Positions 21,109 through 33,645 of a DNA stretch of 64,000 bases are shown piece by piece. Source of the stretch: Ottelia alismoides (Eukaryota > Streptophyta > Magnoliopsida > Alismatales > Hydrocharitaceae). Below the pieces are notes generated by a model that worked only from the letters and a program-made list of their open reading frames with translations, was not told where the DNA came from and ran no database searches. The first letter of the stretch is position 1, and every line of letters starts with the position of its first letter. Where the stretch lies: NCBI GenBank assembly GCA_037367405.1, contig JAZKJV010001865.1, positions 372,001 through 436,000 of the forward strand, written 5' to 3'. Both the position numbers and the translations under genes were made by a program.

Positions 21109-23656
21109 TGTGATGCCCTCGGATCCGGGTGCCTGTTTACGCCGCATTCGCTCTATTTCATTCACATGACATCACACTAAGTTATAAAAAATAGGGAAAA
21201 ATTTTCGCGCTGCTATTGCTCTTGCATATGACATTTACATTGAATAAAATTTTATCAACCACAGAATGAAACACCAACAAGTGCCACCAACAAATATTTT
21301 CATTAATTCTCATAAGTATTTACAACATGTAAAAGAGGGTTGACTGTACATTCATATATCCCAATATATTCAGAAGAGAAAAAAAAGACATTTTACATTA
21401 TAATAGACAAAAGCTACAACAAAAGAAGCTGAGCCAAAAGAGATTGTACCATCAATTATAAATACGATCTCTAAAAGGCATCAACCTACTACCGTGCTAC
21501 AGCCTCCTTGCCTGCCGAAACAAGGTAAGAAGAAGAGGCGTCAGCGAGCGCTAGTACACCCATATTTCATATTACAAAATAAGCAGGCATTTAATATGCA
21601 TACAAAAGAAACAAGTACAAAGCCATAACAACAAAAAGTTACAACTATTTGTTTTGAAAAAGAAGTTTTCATGCTACTGTGATGTATGCTTCAAGTTTTC
21701 TCATTACATCCCATATGTCACATTATAATATATTAGTTAATGGCATACGTAATAATTTCCCCAGTTCATGACTCATACGTATATTTATAGATATAACTAT
21801 TAATGTCTTATTATTTAAATTTCTTAAATATGGACTTTTATAAAGAGGAAGATTTAGGTTTTGAATGACTCTCGATTTTTTTTAATTCATAAGTTAAGTA
21901 GGTAGACTGTGGTCTTGCTTGGTGTGACCTCACACTATAACTCCAATGTATGAAAAAGTGGCTTATATTGGGGTGCTACGTAGGCATACGGTGTTGTATA
22001 ATGCATCCTAACTAAGTTCACAACACATCCACTTAACTTAATTATAGTCAACTCTAGTCAAAACAACTTATACTCAACTTCCTCTCTTAGACAAGATCTA
22101 TAATACTTATCTCTGAGTTCAACTGAAACTCCTCCAAATGTAACCCCAGATGATTTCAGATGTAACATTGCCAAACCTATTGGCGAAAAAGTAGTTAAAA
22201 CTCAAGCGGTGAGGTAGACTCCTAAAAGGCTCTTCCGTTTCGCCCTCTAATTGGAAGTACGGTCCAATAGAGGAAAAGGTCTACTCCAAAACTACGCCCC
22301 AGAGACGGGTGAGAGAGACACCGGAAAAGTCACTCTAGAAAACCGGTCCAACTAGTACAGGGAAACGAGCTCGTACAAAAAACTGAAAACCGAAGATCCC
22401 CCACATGGGTATCCTAAAACAGAGGGGTCAACGGATTGGTCAAAAGTCGGGATCCCAACGAGGCGTAAAAATACTGCGAGCTCACGTAAAAACCATAAAG
22501 GGACTGGGATCCTAAACCCGTGCACTTGGTGGCTGCTGCTCGAACTGGGCTTCCTATCTCTCGCCCGACTAAGGGTCACCGCACCCTCGCACAGTCAGGT
22601 GTAAAGATCACCATAACCGGCACCATTATCAGTCGTCATCTTCTGATTTGCGATTTCTAAGGTATTCTCAACTACCATACTTGGATATTATTCAACATAA
22701 TATATAATCAATGTGATTTGTATAATCGAGATATAATTTTATATTGATTATAATTTGAGGATTGATTCTTCAATTTGGTGTCCTTAATATTTACAAAATT
22801 GCAGTGTGATGATAACTAACAGATTTGCTTATACAAATAATTTGATTCCTTCAAACAAATCTAATCAGATATATTCCCTAGAATCATAACACCATTTTTT
22901 TGATTGATTTTTAGGATCTGATCTTAATTCTTATAAAATAGAGGTATGTATGCTTAACGACTAGACTATTCACGTGGTAAAATTTTTTTTACTAACTAAG
23001 AACAATAATTTGAACCACACCCGTAAAAGTAAATACGCATGCTTGACTACCAGATTATTCATGATGAATTAAAATTCAGAAATAATTTGAACATGGAATA
23101 TATTAGATCGAGGGGAAAGTAATGTTCATCACAATTAAAATAGACATGGTTTTCAATAAGATTCACCTGTGCACATGTCTTAATAATGAAATTATCATAA
23201 GCCTTAATAAGATGGAAGTAAAGAAAATTACTGGATTTAACAACAGTAAGTTGCTCCACTTGAATGACTTGTTAATGAAGAGAATGATTCCTAATAAACC
23301 AATGAAATAGTACTGTCACCATTTAGGTAAGTTTGGACAAAGAATCTAGAAAATCATTTGGATAACAACATGCACAATTGTAACAGAGTATCAATATCTC
23401 ACAACAATCAAGCACAACATTTTTTTCATGTTAAATGAGAGAGCAGGCAAGCTTAAGATGATGGAAGAAGGTGCATACATCAACTAAAATGACTTGAGAG
23501 ATACATGTGAAACACTTCTTTCTGATTATTGATACTGCAGACTTTTCTGTACATATCCAGAACCACTAACTAAACTGCAAGATGCAGCCATTGTATGCAT
23601 TGAGACAACTATTTACGACATGTAATGTCTAATTTATAATATATCTAATTTATAAT

Positions 23657-23808
23657 TGTTGACGCATATGACGCATATAGAGCACCTGTACCCTTTCGTT
23701 ATTTTATTTTTCAGTTGTCTTCTTTATGTAATTTACCCATAGGCTTCTCTCCTATATAAGAGAGCCTAGGGCTTATGGAATAGAATAAGTAATTCGTTTT
23801 TCCCAACA
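23657..23808 (+). repeat. 5' LTR of element D
   Basis: 152 bp, TGTTGACGCATATGACG to TTCCCAACA. It contains a short internal duplication (GACGCATAT twice at the start). Differs from the 3' LTR at two positions. Confidence 0.93.
23753..23760 (+). promoter_or_regulatory. TATA box of the element D LTR
   Basis: TATATAAG within CTCTCCTATATAAGAGAGCC, the most conserved block of all family LTRs. In a 152 bp LTR this leaves about 48 bp of R/U5 before the primer-binding site. A TATA role is inferred from position and conservation. Confidence 0.7.
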
Positions 23809-23820
23809 TGGTATCAGAGC
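23809..23820 (+). other. Primer-binding site of element D
   Basis: TGGTATCAGAGC directly after the LTR; complementary to initiator tRNA-Met. Followed by the family-specific GACGGTCCTAGACC. Confidence 0.9.
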
Positions 23821-24383
23821 GACGGTCCTAGACCAGAGTTCTCGAAACCCTAACCCTAGCCGACCCCACCCGCCGGCCTCTTCTTCTTCTCTCTCTCCAT
23901 CTCATCGACGCCGAAGGGGATTGCCTCTCTCCAACGCCGCTGCTATTCCGCCTCTGCGCGCTGTGCGCGAGAGTGTGCTCGTGCTTGCTGGAGCACCGGT
24001 GCGCTGTGCGCAATTCCTCTGCGCAATCGTTGCGCGCCTCTGCTTGGTGTGCGTTGTGCGCTACTGGGCGATAGCGTTGTGCGCCTGCACGCGGTAGCCT
24101 TCCTGCCGGTGCTGCTCCTCTACGCGACCGCGCGCCACAGCACCTAGCGGCGCCTTTGCACCTTCCTACGCCAGTGCGCAAGCCAGCCCTGTGCATCTCC
24201 AGTTGCGTGCGCGCGTGCCTCCTGCACGCGTGTACGTGTGCTAAGCCCTAAGCCCTAGGGCACACACACATCTTGATCTACATGGGGTTAGTTGCTTGAG
24301 GTCTACACATGCAACGAATCCCATCCATGTCATTGTAGACAAATCACATATTTTGTCAGACGTTCCAGTCTTCATTATCCAGT
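23821..24383 (+). other. Leader of element D, GC-rich
   Basis: 563 bp untranslated leader. Between about 23930 and 24240 it is rich in TGCGC and GTGCG repeats, like the leader of A but with a different arrangement. The last 130 bp (GTCTACACATGCAAC onward) are conserved with A. Frames on the minus strand here are composition artefacts. Confidence 0.7.
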
Positions 24384-27300
24384 ATGTCAGAGAGCAAGGC
24401 AGATATCCCATCTATTGGCGCATTCCATGGTCCAGCGCCTATTGTGAAGATGGATGGTACCAACTATGAACTGTGGGCAATGCAGTTCATGAGCATGATG
24501 AAGTCTACGGGTAAGAAGCACATTCTTACCGAACCAGAGCCTGCTGAGAAGACTGGAACCAATGCCTCCTGGGAGGCAGATGACGCATACGCCAAAGTTT
24601 GGCTATCTGGCACGTTGGCAATTGAGATTGCCAATGACATCCTCCATCAACCCACAGCGAAGGATATGTGGGACATTCTGGCAGCCACATATTCCCAGGC
24701 AAAGAACGAGACAAAGATTCTGCAACTCCAGCATGATATCTTCACCATCAAGCAGAATGGTCGCCCCCTACATTCTCTCTATACATCACTAAGAGGGATG
24801 TTCGAGAAGCTCTATAGCTTCATTCCCCTGACAGCCACGCCAGAACAGCAGAAGACATATAGGAACGCGACTATGGTGGGCGTGTTTCTAGCTGCACTTG
24901 ATCCCTAGTACAAGGCAGCACGATCACAGATCTTGGCCGACTCTACTATTCCTCCCATGGAGGAAGCATTCCATAGACTGAGTCGGATTACAGTCCCTTC
25001 AACAGCTGCGAGTCAGAATTCTTCAGCCATGGCAGCAAACAGAGGTCGCGGATTTCATCACCAGGGCCGTGGACGTGGACCCCGTGGAAGGGGTGGCCAC
25101 ACTAGGCCGACATGCACCTATTGTCACCGAGTCGGACACAATGAAGATACATGCTATTCAAAGCATGGATTTCCTGCATCCGCGAGAGCTGCTGAGCAGA
25201 TAGAGCCCCCATCTGCGGCTACTTTGGATCAACGGTTCGACGATCTTGTTGCCCGTCTGAGGGGCATTATTCCACCATCTGGATCAGCACCGACTACAGA
25301 GAGTCATTCTGATGCCGCTGCTTCTACCTCGGCGTCTACCAGTACTTCAGGTAGTATACTTGCACTGAATAGTAGTAAATCAGATACTTTACCATGGATT
25401 ATGGACTCGGGCGCTACACATCACCTGTGTGGCGACCAGAGTTTGCTTTCAGGATACACTCAGATCCCTCCAGGTCGGACAGTGGTGATTGCCAATGGCA
25501 CTCATTCCCCCATTACTGGTCAGGGGGAGGTTAGATTGACATCTTCTATGCAGCTCAAGAATGTGCTACATGCACCAGATTTTTCAATGAACTTGTTGTC
25601 AATTAGTCAGATTACGAAGGATCTACATTGTCGGGCTATTTTTGATCCATCTTCTTTGATTTTTCAGGACATCCATATGGGCAACGTGATTGGTCGTGGC
25701 TATGAGCAAGGAGGCCTCTACCGACTGAACCAGACTCCTTTTGCTGGAACCTCATCATCTTCTTCCGGACAAGTCTCAACCTTATTATGGCATCTGCGTT
25801 TTGGTCATTTGCCGCTTCAGAAGTTGCGTCGTGTTCTACCCTATGGTCTCTCACACACACCTATTCAGTGTGAGGCGTGTCAGTTGGGAAAGCATCACAG
25901 GTCGTCCTTTCCCAGTCGTCCAGGTCGGAGTAGTAACTCCAAGTTTGAGTTATTTCATATCGATGTCTGGGGTCCGAGTCGTGTTCCCGATCATCAGGGA
26001 CACAGGTTTTATATTGTATTTGTGGATGATTTCTCTAGAGTGTCATGGGTGTTTCTGATGAAAAATAAATCTGAAACAGGAAATATTATTATCCATTTTC
26101 TGAATGAAATACAAAATGTTTTCTCTACATCTGTCAAGCTTGTGAGAAGTGATAATGCTTTAGAGTTGTGCACCAACCTTCTGGCCAATTACTACTCCTC
26201 AAAAGGAATTATTCACCAAACATCTTGTGCTCATACATCTCAACAGAATGGGATTGCTGAAAGAAAACACCGTCACCTTCTTGATGTCACAAGATCACTT
26301 CTTATACAGAGTCATGTTCCCTACTCTTACTGGGGTGATGCAGTTCTTACTGCATGTTACCTAATCAACCGTATGCCTTCGTCTGTCTTGAATGAACAGA
26401 TTCCGTTTTCACTTATTCATCCTGACAAGGATCTGTTCACTCTTACTCCTCGTGTGTTTGGGTCGGTTGCATTCGTCCATTAGTTGTCGCCTAGTACTGA
26501 CAAGCTCTCTCCTAGGGCTGTCAAGTGTGTCTTTGTTGGGTACTCCAGAACTCAAAAGGGGTACAAGTGTTTTGATCCTGTGCGTCGGCGGTATATGATC
26601 AGTGCAGATGTTACATTTTTTGAATCTGTTATGTATTTTTCAGCATCAGGAGACAAGCAGCTACCATCTATACCCCCTGATGCCATATACATGACACCAC
26701 CACCTCAGATACCCACACCACCACCACCGCCACCTCCACCACCGCCACCACCATCGCTTGTCTCACCACTACCATTCCATTACACCCGGCGGCCTCCTCC
26801 AGCTCATGGTCCTGACCCGTCAACTAGCCCGCTTATGGTATGTAATGAAAATATTAATGTTGATGGATCTGACGACATTTCTGAGCAGGATGTATTGCAG
26901 GAGCCTGATGAGAATACAGATGATTTGGATGTTCCAATTGCTCTACGGAAGCCGAAGAGAAGTTGTGCCAAATATCCATTATCAGCAGCCGTGTCCTTTG
27001 AGAGGCTATCTGGAGACTTCAGGACGTTTGCTTTGGCACTTTCAGCTACAGATATTCCAAGGAATCATCATGATGCTCTGCAGAATGCTAGATGGCGGCT
27101 AGCAATGGATGAAGAAATGGCGGCACTTCAGTCCAGAGGAACTTGGAGCTTAGTTCCTATACCTCCAGATGTCAGCCCGGTGAGCTGCAAATGGGTGTTT
27201 ACAGTGAAGCACAATGCAGATGGCTCCATTGACAGGTACAAGGCACGCCTTGTTGCACGTGGCTTCACACAGACATACGGGGTAGATTAACTTGACACAT

Positions 27301-28589
27301 TCTCGCCTGTGGTGCGTCATTCCACTCTGCGGATCCTGTTATCAGTTGCAGTTGCTAGAGACTGGCCGCTTTATCAGCTGGACGTGAAGAATGCATTCCT
27401 ATATGGCGACTTGCAAGAGGAAGTCTATATGCAACAGCCACCTGGTTTTGCTGTTGAGGGGGAGTGTTCCAAGGTATGCAGGTTACATAAGGCCATCTAT
27501 GGCCTTAAGCAGAGCCCCAGAGCGTGGTTTCAGAAGCTTTCAGATCTTTTTGAGAAGGAAGGATATAAACGCTCCAACGCTGATCATTCCTTGTTTGTAC
27601 AGAAGACGGCTAGAGGTATCATTGTAATCATGGTTTATGTTGATGATATCTTGATTACAGGAGATGATGAGCAGGGCATTAAGCAGGCAAAAGAGAGGCT
27701 GGGAACCGAATTTGTCACCAAGGACTTGGGAGTCCTTAGATATTTTCTGGGGCTAGAGTTTGCTAGAAATCCATATGGATTAGTAATGTCGCAGCGGAAA
27801 TATGTTACAGATCTATTGAGTGAGACATGTATGCTAGGGTGTCGACCTGCTACGACACTAATGGATCCTAGCATGAAGCTCTATGATGATGACATAGAAG
27901 AGGTGGACAAGAGAAGGTACAGAGAACTGGTAGGCAAATTACTGTATGTCACGATCACTAGACCTGATATATCATTTGCAGTGGGTCGTGTGAGTCAGTT
28001 CATGGAGCAACCACGTCAGGCCCATATGGATGCAATACACATGATTCTGAGATATCTAAAATCATCTCCAGGTGCAGGCTTGCTATTTAAAAAGGGAAAG
28101 GAGATCTCTATCACAGCATATGCTGATGCAGACTATGCAGGATGCCCCAAGGACAGGAAGTCCACCTCAGGATTTGCAGTCTATGTTGGAGATGCCCTAG
28201 TCTCATGGAGGAGCAAGAAACAGACAGTAGTAGCTAGATCCAGTGCTGAATCCGAATACAGGGCTATGGCCCAGGCTAGCACAGAAATGATGTGGGTGAA
28301 ATCTTTACTTACAGATCTATGTCTTGATATATCGCTTCCTATGATGTTGGAATGTGACAATCAGGCCGCCTTGTTCATTGCAAACAATCCAGCCTTTCAT
28401 GAGAGGACCAAGCATATTGAGGTTGACTGTCACTACATACGCGACATGATTCAGAAAGGGTTCATTGCTACATCTCACGTCACATCAGAGAATCAGACTG
28501 CTGATATATTCACCAAGGCATTACTTCGAGGCCCATTCCAGAAGTGTGCGTCCAAGCTGAGCATGATTGATATCTATGCTCCATCTTGA
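24384..28589 (+). pseudogene. gag-pol polyprotein of element D, one frame with three stop codons
   Basis: A single uninterrupted reading frame of 1,401 codons plus stop, start MSESKADIPSIGAF. Domains by codon: capsid 1-230; zinc knuckle CTYCHRVGHNEDTC at 244-257; protease WIMDSGATHHLCGD with Asp 341; integrase zinc region with His 470, His 475, Cys 496, Cys 499; integrase core Asp 527, Asp 590, Glu 626; proline-rich linker near 775-790; RT with Asp of QLDVKNAF near 1000 and YVDD at 1085-1088; RNase H with [10 protein letters not shown] (Glu 1289) and ECDNQAALF (Asp 1325); end IDIYAPS. Stops at 24906-24908 (TAG), 26481-26483 (TAG) and 27288-27290 (TAA) block translation of full-length product. 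There is no frameshift, and all catalytic residues are kept. The terminal TGA overlaps the polypurine tract. Confidence 0.95.
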
Positions 28590-28596
28590 GGGGGAG
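28588..28596 (+). other. Polypurine tract of element D
   Basis: GAGGGGGAG directly before the 3' LTR; primer for plus-strand DNA synthesis. Identical tracts precede the 3' LTRs of A (9962-9970), C (42044-42052) and E (55085-55093). Confidence 0.88.
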
Positions 28597-28748
28597 TGTT
28601 GACGCATATGACGCATATAGAGTACCTGTACCCTTTCGTTATTTTATTTTTCAGTTGTCTTCTTTATGTAATTTACCCATAGGCTTCTCTCCTATATAAG
28701 AGAGCCTAGGGCTTATGGAATAGAATAAGTCATTCGTTTTTCCCAACA
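28597..28748 (+). repeat. 3' LTR of element D
   Basis: 152 bp, TGTTGACGCATATGACG to TTCCCAACA, followed by ATAAT. Two differences from the 5' LTR (C/T near position 27 and A/C near position 131 of the LTR). Confidence 0.93.
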
Positions 28749-29291
28749 ATAATATATCTAATGTTATAAGAAGACTACAAGATCATAGAGTATTATTTCT
28801 CTCCTAAATCTTAACGTACTCAACATTTAGAGCTAGAATTTAACTCACTCACTCTGGTCTGGACTAATCTCAGTATATCAAGAGGAGATGAAGTAATAAA
28901 AAAACCAAATCATAAAAACGTATAGAGAGGCCAAAAAAATTTAAGAAAAAGAGAAAAAGGATAGTCAAAACACAATTCTTGTGAAGGAAATATGACATGC
29001 AAGGCAGCAATGAAGAGTTTAGATTATACCTTAGATCCACAAAATTTAAGGAAGACAGGCTTTATCACATCAGTAACATGTAATGGCAACAAAAGCTTGC
29101 AAAGCAACAATATTTTGCAACAATCGACAACAGCAACTTGGAGTAGAAGGTATGTTAATGGGTTCTTTGTTGGAGGAAAGGGGGAGAATGAAGATGGAAA
29201 AGAAAGGGCAAGGTTTGAGTGAAATTTATATGGAAGGATGTATGCGTGGAAGACTTTGGGAAAAAAATTGCACATGTGTGTGCAGAAAACT

Positions 29292-29316
29292 TTATTATTA
29301 TTATTATTATTATTAT
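29292..29316 (+). repeat. (TTA)n microsatellite in the gypsy LTR
   Basis: About eight TTA units. The corresponding place in the other LTR (near 38302) has only TTTTTTATTAATATAG, so the repeat expanded in this copy. Confidence 0.85.
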
Positions 29317-29935
29317 ATTTTTAAAAATTGCAACCAAAGGACACGATCAGGTTCAACAGAAAATAAATATTATTTTTAAAAAAAGGTGTATTCTGTACTC
29401 TTTAATAAAATAAATTCTCATTTATTTATTTATTTATTTTTAATATCAAAATTCAATTTATTAGTTCTTCTTAAAGTTTATCGTACGCGCGCTTCGAATC
29501 TTGGATTTCGATGTGCAATATCTTGATTTGATCGTCTCTACACGATAATCAAAATGAGTATAATATTGATATACTTCCGATAGGGTTTTGAACCTCCGAA
29601 ATTTTCGAGATAAGGTTTTAGTTTGGATTTAAATTATGTGAATTTAAAATACCAAACGATCTCCGATTGAAGAACGGTCGATTCCTTGGTCTTATTTCGT
29701 CGAATCGGATTTTATGACGGTCTCGATTTGTTTCACGGTTTCCGAATTTGCATTGCGGCTTTTTCGGACACGTATTACGATGTAATCGATTTTTGGTCGA
29801 TTTTTCCCGAACGACTTTTGATTCATGATCAATTGATTGTTTTAGGTTGTTTAGCATTGACCAACAACTTTATTAGGTTAATCGGACCCTAAAGGGGTCG
29901 AGTTTGGATTTAATTGGAACCCTGATGTTACAAAT

Positions 29936-30054
29936 ATAAAAACCTCAAAGGGAGTCTCGTCCTCGAGACTCGAGTCAAGGTTATTATGTGACTTGAGTTT
30001 CATCTGGACATAAAAACCTCAAAAGATTTCGAACCCATAAAAACCTCAAAGGGA
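29936..30054 (-). repeat. Three copies of ATAAAAACCTCAAA next to the gypsy 3' LTR
   Basis: ATAAAAACCTCAAA begins at 29936, 30010 and 30037, all between the chromodomain end and the LTR boundary at 29932. On the element's own strand this is TTTGAGGTTTTTAT just upstream of the 3' LTR, where the polypurine tract should be; no clean purine run is visible. Confidence 0.7.
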
Positions 30055-30086
30055 AAACAAGCCATATATTTTTAACATGTATTTAA

Positions 30087-30512
30087 TTACAATTGCTTAT
30101 TTTGATGATTATCGTAGAAAAGTTGTGGGTATCGTGCCCGCATATCGGCTTCGGTCTCCCACATCGCCTCATCGACGTTGTGCCGGTGCCACAACATCTT
30201 GACCAAAGGAATTTCATTTCTGCGAAGCTTCTTCACAGTGATGTCGACTACCAACACTGGCCTCTCCTCAATTGTCAAGTCAGGCTCCACGTCAAGATTC
30301 TCGTAACTGATGGCGTGTCGAGGGTCATGCACATACTTCCTCAAGTTGGATACATGAAAAACATCATGGATCCCTGAAAGGTGTGGAGAAAGAGCTACTC
30401 GATTAGCCACCTTCCCCACTCTAGCAAGAATCTCGAATGAACAAATATATCGCGGTGCCAACTTGCCATGAACGTCAAATCTATGTATTCCCTTCATGGG
30501 AGATATTCGCAA
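30087..30512 (-). pseudogene. Integrase C-terminus and chromodomain of the gypsy element
   Basis: An open minus-strand frame of 141 codons. It begins in the integrase C-terminal region (FDVHGKLAPRYICSFEILARVG, then LSGIHDVFHVSNLRKYV, the GPF/Y-like segment) and ends with a chromodomain: VKKLRRNEIPLVKMLWHRHN, then EAMWETEADMRARYPQLF. Chromodomains on integrases bind histone marks and direct insertion into heterochromatin; they define chromoviruses. Confidence 0.88.
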
Positions 30513-31653
30513 AAATACCCAATCTCCAACATATAATTTATAGGAATGTCATTAGTATGAGATTAAGTTAAATTTGTAATAAAAGAAAGAAAAGTTTGGA
30601 TACTTGAAACTCCAAATCTCTTCGCTGACAGTCTGCATAGCTCTTCTAGAGACTATGTTCCATCAGAAGCCTCCATCTCACAAGATCAACATCCCTCGCG
30701 GTCTCCTCCAGGAGATCTACGGAGTAAAGAGCATGATCACCTACCTCACGCCAATTGAGAGGTGTGAGGCATCTTCGCCCGTATAGGGTTTCGAATGGTG
30801 CCATGCCGATACTGGAATGATAACTGTTGTTGTACATAAATTCAACTAACGACAGATGGTCCTTCCAGGATCCTTTCCACTACAAAGTGCATGTACGAAG
30901 CAAATCCTCTAATGTATGAATGGTGCGCTCACTCTGTCCATCTGTCTGCAGGTGATAAGCAGAACTCATCTTCAGCTATGTCTGTAGTGCTGACATGAAC
31001 GGATGCCAATAGTACGATGTAAAGCTCGAGTCCCTATCCGACACCACTTCGTGTGGTATACAATAAAGTTTGATGATATTCTACACATATAACCTGACCA
31101 ATCTGGATGGAGTGTAAGTCATGCTGACAGGTATGAAATGGGCTGATTTGGTCAACCTGCCAACAACAACCAAATAGAATCATGACCACCTGAGGTCTTC
31201 GGTAAATCTGTGATGAAATCCATAGAATTGCTCTCCCATTTCAACTCGGGAATGGGGAGAGACTGCAGTCTGCAGCAATCCTGGTGGTCTCATGTGCTCG
31301 ACATTGACCATCTAACAGGTCATGCATCTGCTGATATGCCGCGCCACATCACGCTTCATTCCATCCCACCAGAAATGTCGAAGCAGATCACAATACATCT
31401 TAGTGCTAACGGGATGAATGGATAATTGTGAACTGTGTGCCTCATCAAAAATGCCTCTATGCAATCGCTCGTCGTTGGGCACATACTCGACCTGCCTTCC
31501 ATAAAATAGACTCCGCCACAACAAAATCATCAACCCCATCCTTGACGGCACGCATGAATCTATCTCGAATCCATGGATTTGTCTTCTGACATTCGACAAT
31601 GCGATCCCACAAATTGTTGAATCGTGGAGGTACGACAGTAGATATGGATGCAC
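30513..31653 (-). pseudogene. Integrase of the gypsy element
   Basis: The HHCC zinc region (LHRGIFDEAHSSQLSIHP, then HFWWDGMKRDVARHISRCMTC) lies at 31330-31480. The DDE core is readable across frames: MDFITDLP near 31220, VSDRDSSF near 31035 and DGQSERTIH near 30925. YNNSYHSSIGMAPFETLYGRRC follows at about 30740-30835. Several stops and shifts break the frame. Confidence 0.85.
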
Positions 31654-32126
31654 TCTCCGGAGGATGCAAATCTCTCAGAGCGGCGAGCATATCCCATGTG
31701 TATAACCAGTTCGTCGTACCTTCTGCATGAGTTCTCCTGCTAAGTACATCAGCCACCACGTTTCCCTTCGGGATGGTAAGAGATCGTGCAGTCGTAGTCC
31801 TTCAGTAGCTCGAACCGCCTGCGCTGTCTCATATTCAGCTCCTTCTGATCAAAGATATACTTTAGGCTCTTATAATCTGTAAATATCTCAAAATTCATCC
31901 CATATAGATAGTAGCGCCAGATCTTCAATGCGAAGACAACTGCCGCCAACTCCAAGTCATGTGTAGTAGGGTAATTCCGCTCATGCGGTCTCAACTGTCG
32001 TGATGAGTAAGCAATCACGTGGCCTCGCTGCATCAGTACTGCTCCTTGACCTTCTCCAAATGCATCTGTGTAGACTGCATAGTCACGAGTGCCTGAAGGA
32101 AGAGCAAGAATGGACATTTTAGTCAA
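31654..32126 (-). pseudogene. RNase H of the gypsy element
   Basis: An open minus-strand frame of 125 codons at 31749-32126 contains [41 protein letters not shown] and [14 protein letters not shown], the three acidic RNase H motifs of Ty3/gypsy elements. RNase H removes the RNA template during reverse transcription. A frame change near 31749 leads to the connecting region and integrase. Confidence 0.9.
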
Positions 32127-33060
32127 TCTCTCCTTCAGTATCCTGAAGGTCTGCTCACATGAATCGTCACAAATGAATGGAACTTCCTTCTACATCAATC
32201 GTGTCAGAGGGCGAACAATGCGTGAAAATCCACTGACGAAGCGTCTGTAATAACCCGCTAATCCAAGGAAGCTCCGAATCTGAGTAATTGTTTGGGTTGC
32301 TCCCAAGACATGATTGCCTCTATCTTTGTAGGATCGACCGTGATACCTGCTCCAGAAATGACATGCCCTAGATATGAGACCTGGGATAACCAGAACTCAC
32401 ACTTGCTCAACTTAGCATATAGCTTGTGTTCCCGCAATGTATCCAAGACAGTCCGTAAATCATTCACATGATCCCATTCATTCCGTGAGTATATAAGCAC
32501 ATCATCAATGAACACGAACCACAAATTTGTCCAAATATGGATGGAAGATCCAGTTCATCATATCCATGAAAGCTGCAGGTGCATTGGTGAGCCCAAACAA
32601 CATCACCACAAACTCGTAGTGTCCATAACGAGTCCTGAAAGCGCTTTTCGGAATATCGGACTCTCTAATCCTCAACTGATGATAGCCCGATCGAAGGTCA
32701 ATCTTCGAGAACACCGAAGATCCCTGGAGCTGGTCGAACAAATCATCGATGCGTGGCAAAGGATAATAGTTTTTCACCGTTCTCTTGTTCAGCTGCCGAT
32801 AATCAATGCATAACCTCATGGATCCATCCTTCTTTCTGACAAATAGAACCGGAGCTCCCCAAGGTGAAGTAATCGACCTCGCGAATCACAAGTCAAATAA
32901 CTCCTGCAACTGCACTTCAGCTTTCTCAACTCAGCTGGTGGCATGCGATATGGTGCCATCGAGATCGGTTGTGTATATGGTAGCAATGTGATCTCGAACT
33001 CGATCTCTCTCAGGAGGTAATCCTGGTAGCTCATCAGGAAACACATCTGGGTAGTCTGAT
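32127..33060 (-). pseudogene. Reverse transcriptase of the gypsy element
   Basis: [15 protein letters not shown] (near 32960) marks the RT start. [34 protein letters not shown] and [20 protein letters not shown] follow at 32600-32819. The catalytic box reads [11 protein letters not shown] near 32510 (FIDD in place of YVDD, a normal variant) in another frame, then YAKLSKCEFWLSQVSYLGHVIS. At least two frameshifts and stops. Confidence 0.9.
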
Positions 33061-33645
33061 ACTACATGGATATCCTGCGCCATTGGCTCAAGATCAGATA
33101 CCTCCCGAACGAATGCTAGGTATAAATCGCACCCCTGATCAACTAGCCTCTGAGCTCTCAACACTGAAATGTACTCCATTTTGGAGTCATGTAAAGTATA
33201 CTCAAAAGTGAACTCGGGTAAATCTGGAATCCTGAAGACAGCTGTCTTACTAAAACAATCAAGAAGAGCATGATGAGCTGATAACCAATCCATGCCTAGA
33301 ATCAAGTCAAACTCATCAAGATGTAGTAATAGACAATCTGCGATCATCTCGTGACCGCCAATCAGTATTAGCAAATGCCTGACTATCAGGGAAATGATAA
33401 ACAACTGGCCACCTGGCCCTCGGATGTGATATGGAGAAAGATAGAGTATGTACGACTCTTCCTAATGAAGCTAGCAATCTCGAAGCAAGGAAAGAATATG
33501 TCGCTCCAGAATCAAACAAAACATGGAAAGGTCGGCCAAAGACTGAGACCATAACTTTCACCACAGTAGTTGTTGAACGGGCCTGCTCCTCGATCACTGC
33601 GTGTAACTGACCCCGTCTGGCTGTTGAAGTACTGGAACCTGCCAC
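33061..33645 (-). pseudogene. Protease of the gypsy element
   Basis: VLFDSGATYSFLASRL carries the aspartic protease active site (catalytic Asp near 33513), followed in another frame by CLLLHLDEFDLILGMDWLSAHHALLDC, the conserved second protease half. It cleaves the polyprotein in an active element. A frameshift near 33330-33400 separates the two parts. Confidence 0.87.

Larger units (their letters stand above)
23657..28748 (+). mobile_element. Copia element D (near-intact, youngest dated family copy)
   Basis: 5,092 bp bounded by 152 bp LTRs and by the perfect duplication ATAAT (23652-23656 and 28749-28753) inside the gypsy LTR. LTRs differ at two sites only, about 1.3 percent. The family architecture is complete: LTR, primer-binding site, leader, one-frame gag-protease-integrase-RT-RNase H, polypurine tract, LTR. 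Three nonsense codons are the only visible defects. With the commonly used grass rate of 1.3e-8 per site per year the divergence corresponds to about half a million years, with a large error because the LTR is short. Confidence 0.95.
21109..29932 (-). repeat. 3' LTR of the gypsy element, interrupted by element D
   Basis: About 3.73 kb of LTR in two pieces (21109-23656 and 28754-29932), separated by element D. It aligns along its length with 35149-38924 in the same orientation. In the first 480 bases I count roughly 35 differences, about 7 percent, by eye. It contains no coding region. Confidence 0.88.

Noticed and set aside
29618..29892. Open frames in the gypsy LTR end
   Set aside because: Not conserved in the matching part of the other LTR (38590-38900), where frames are broken at different places.
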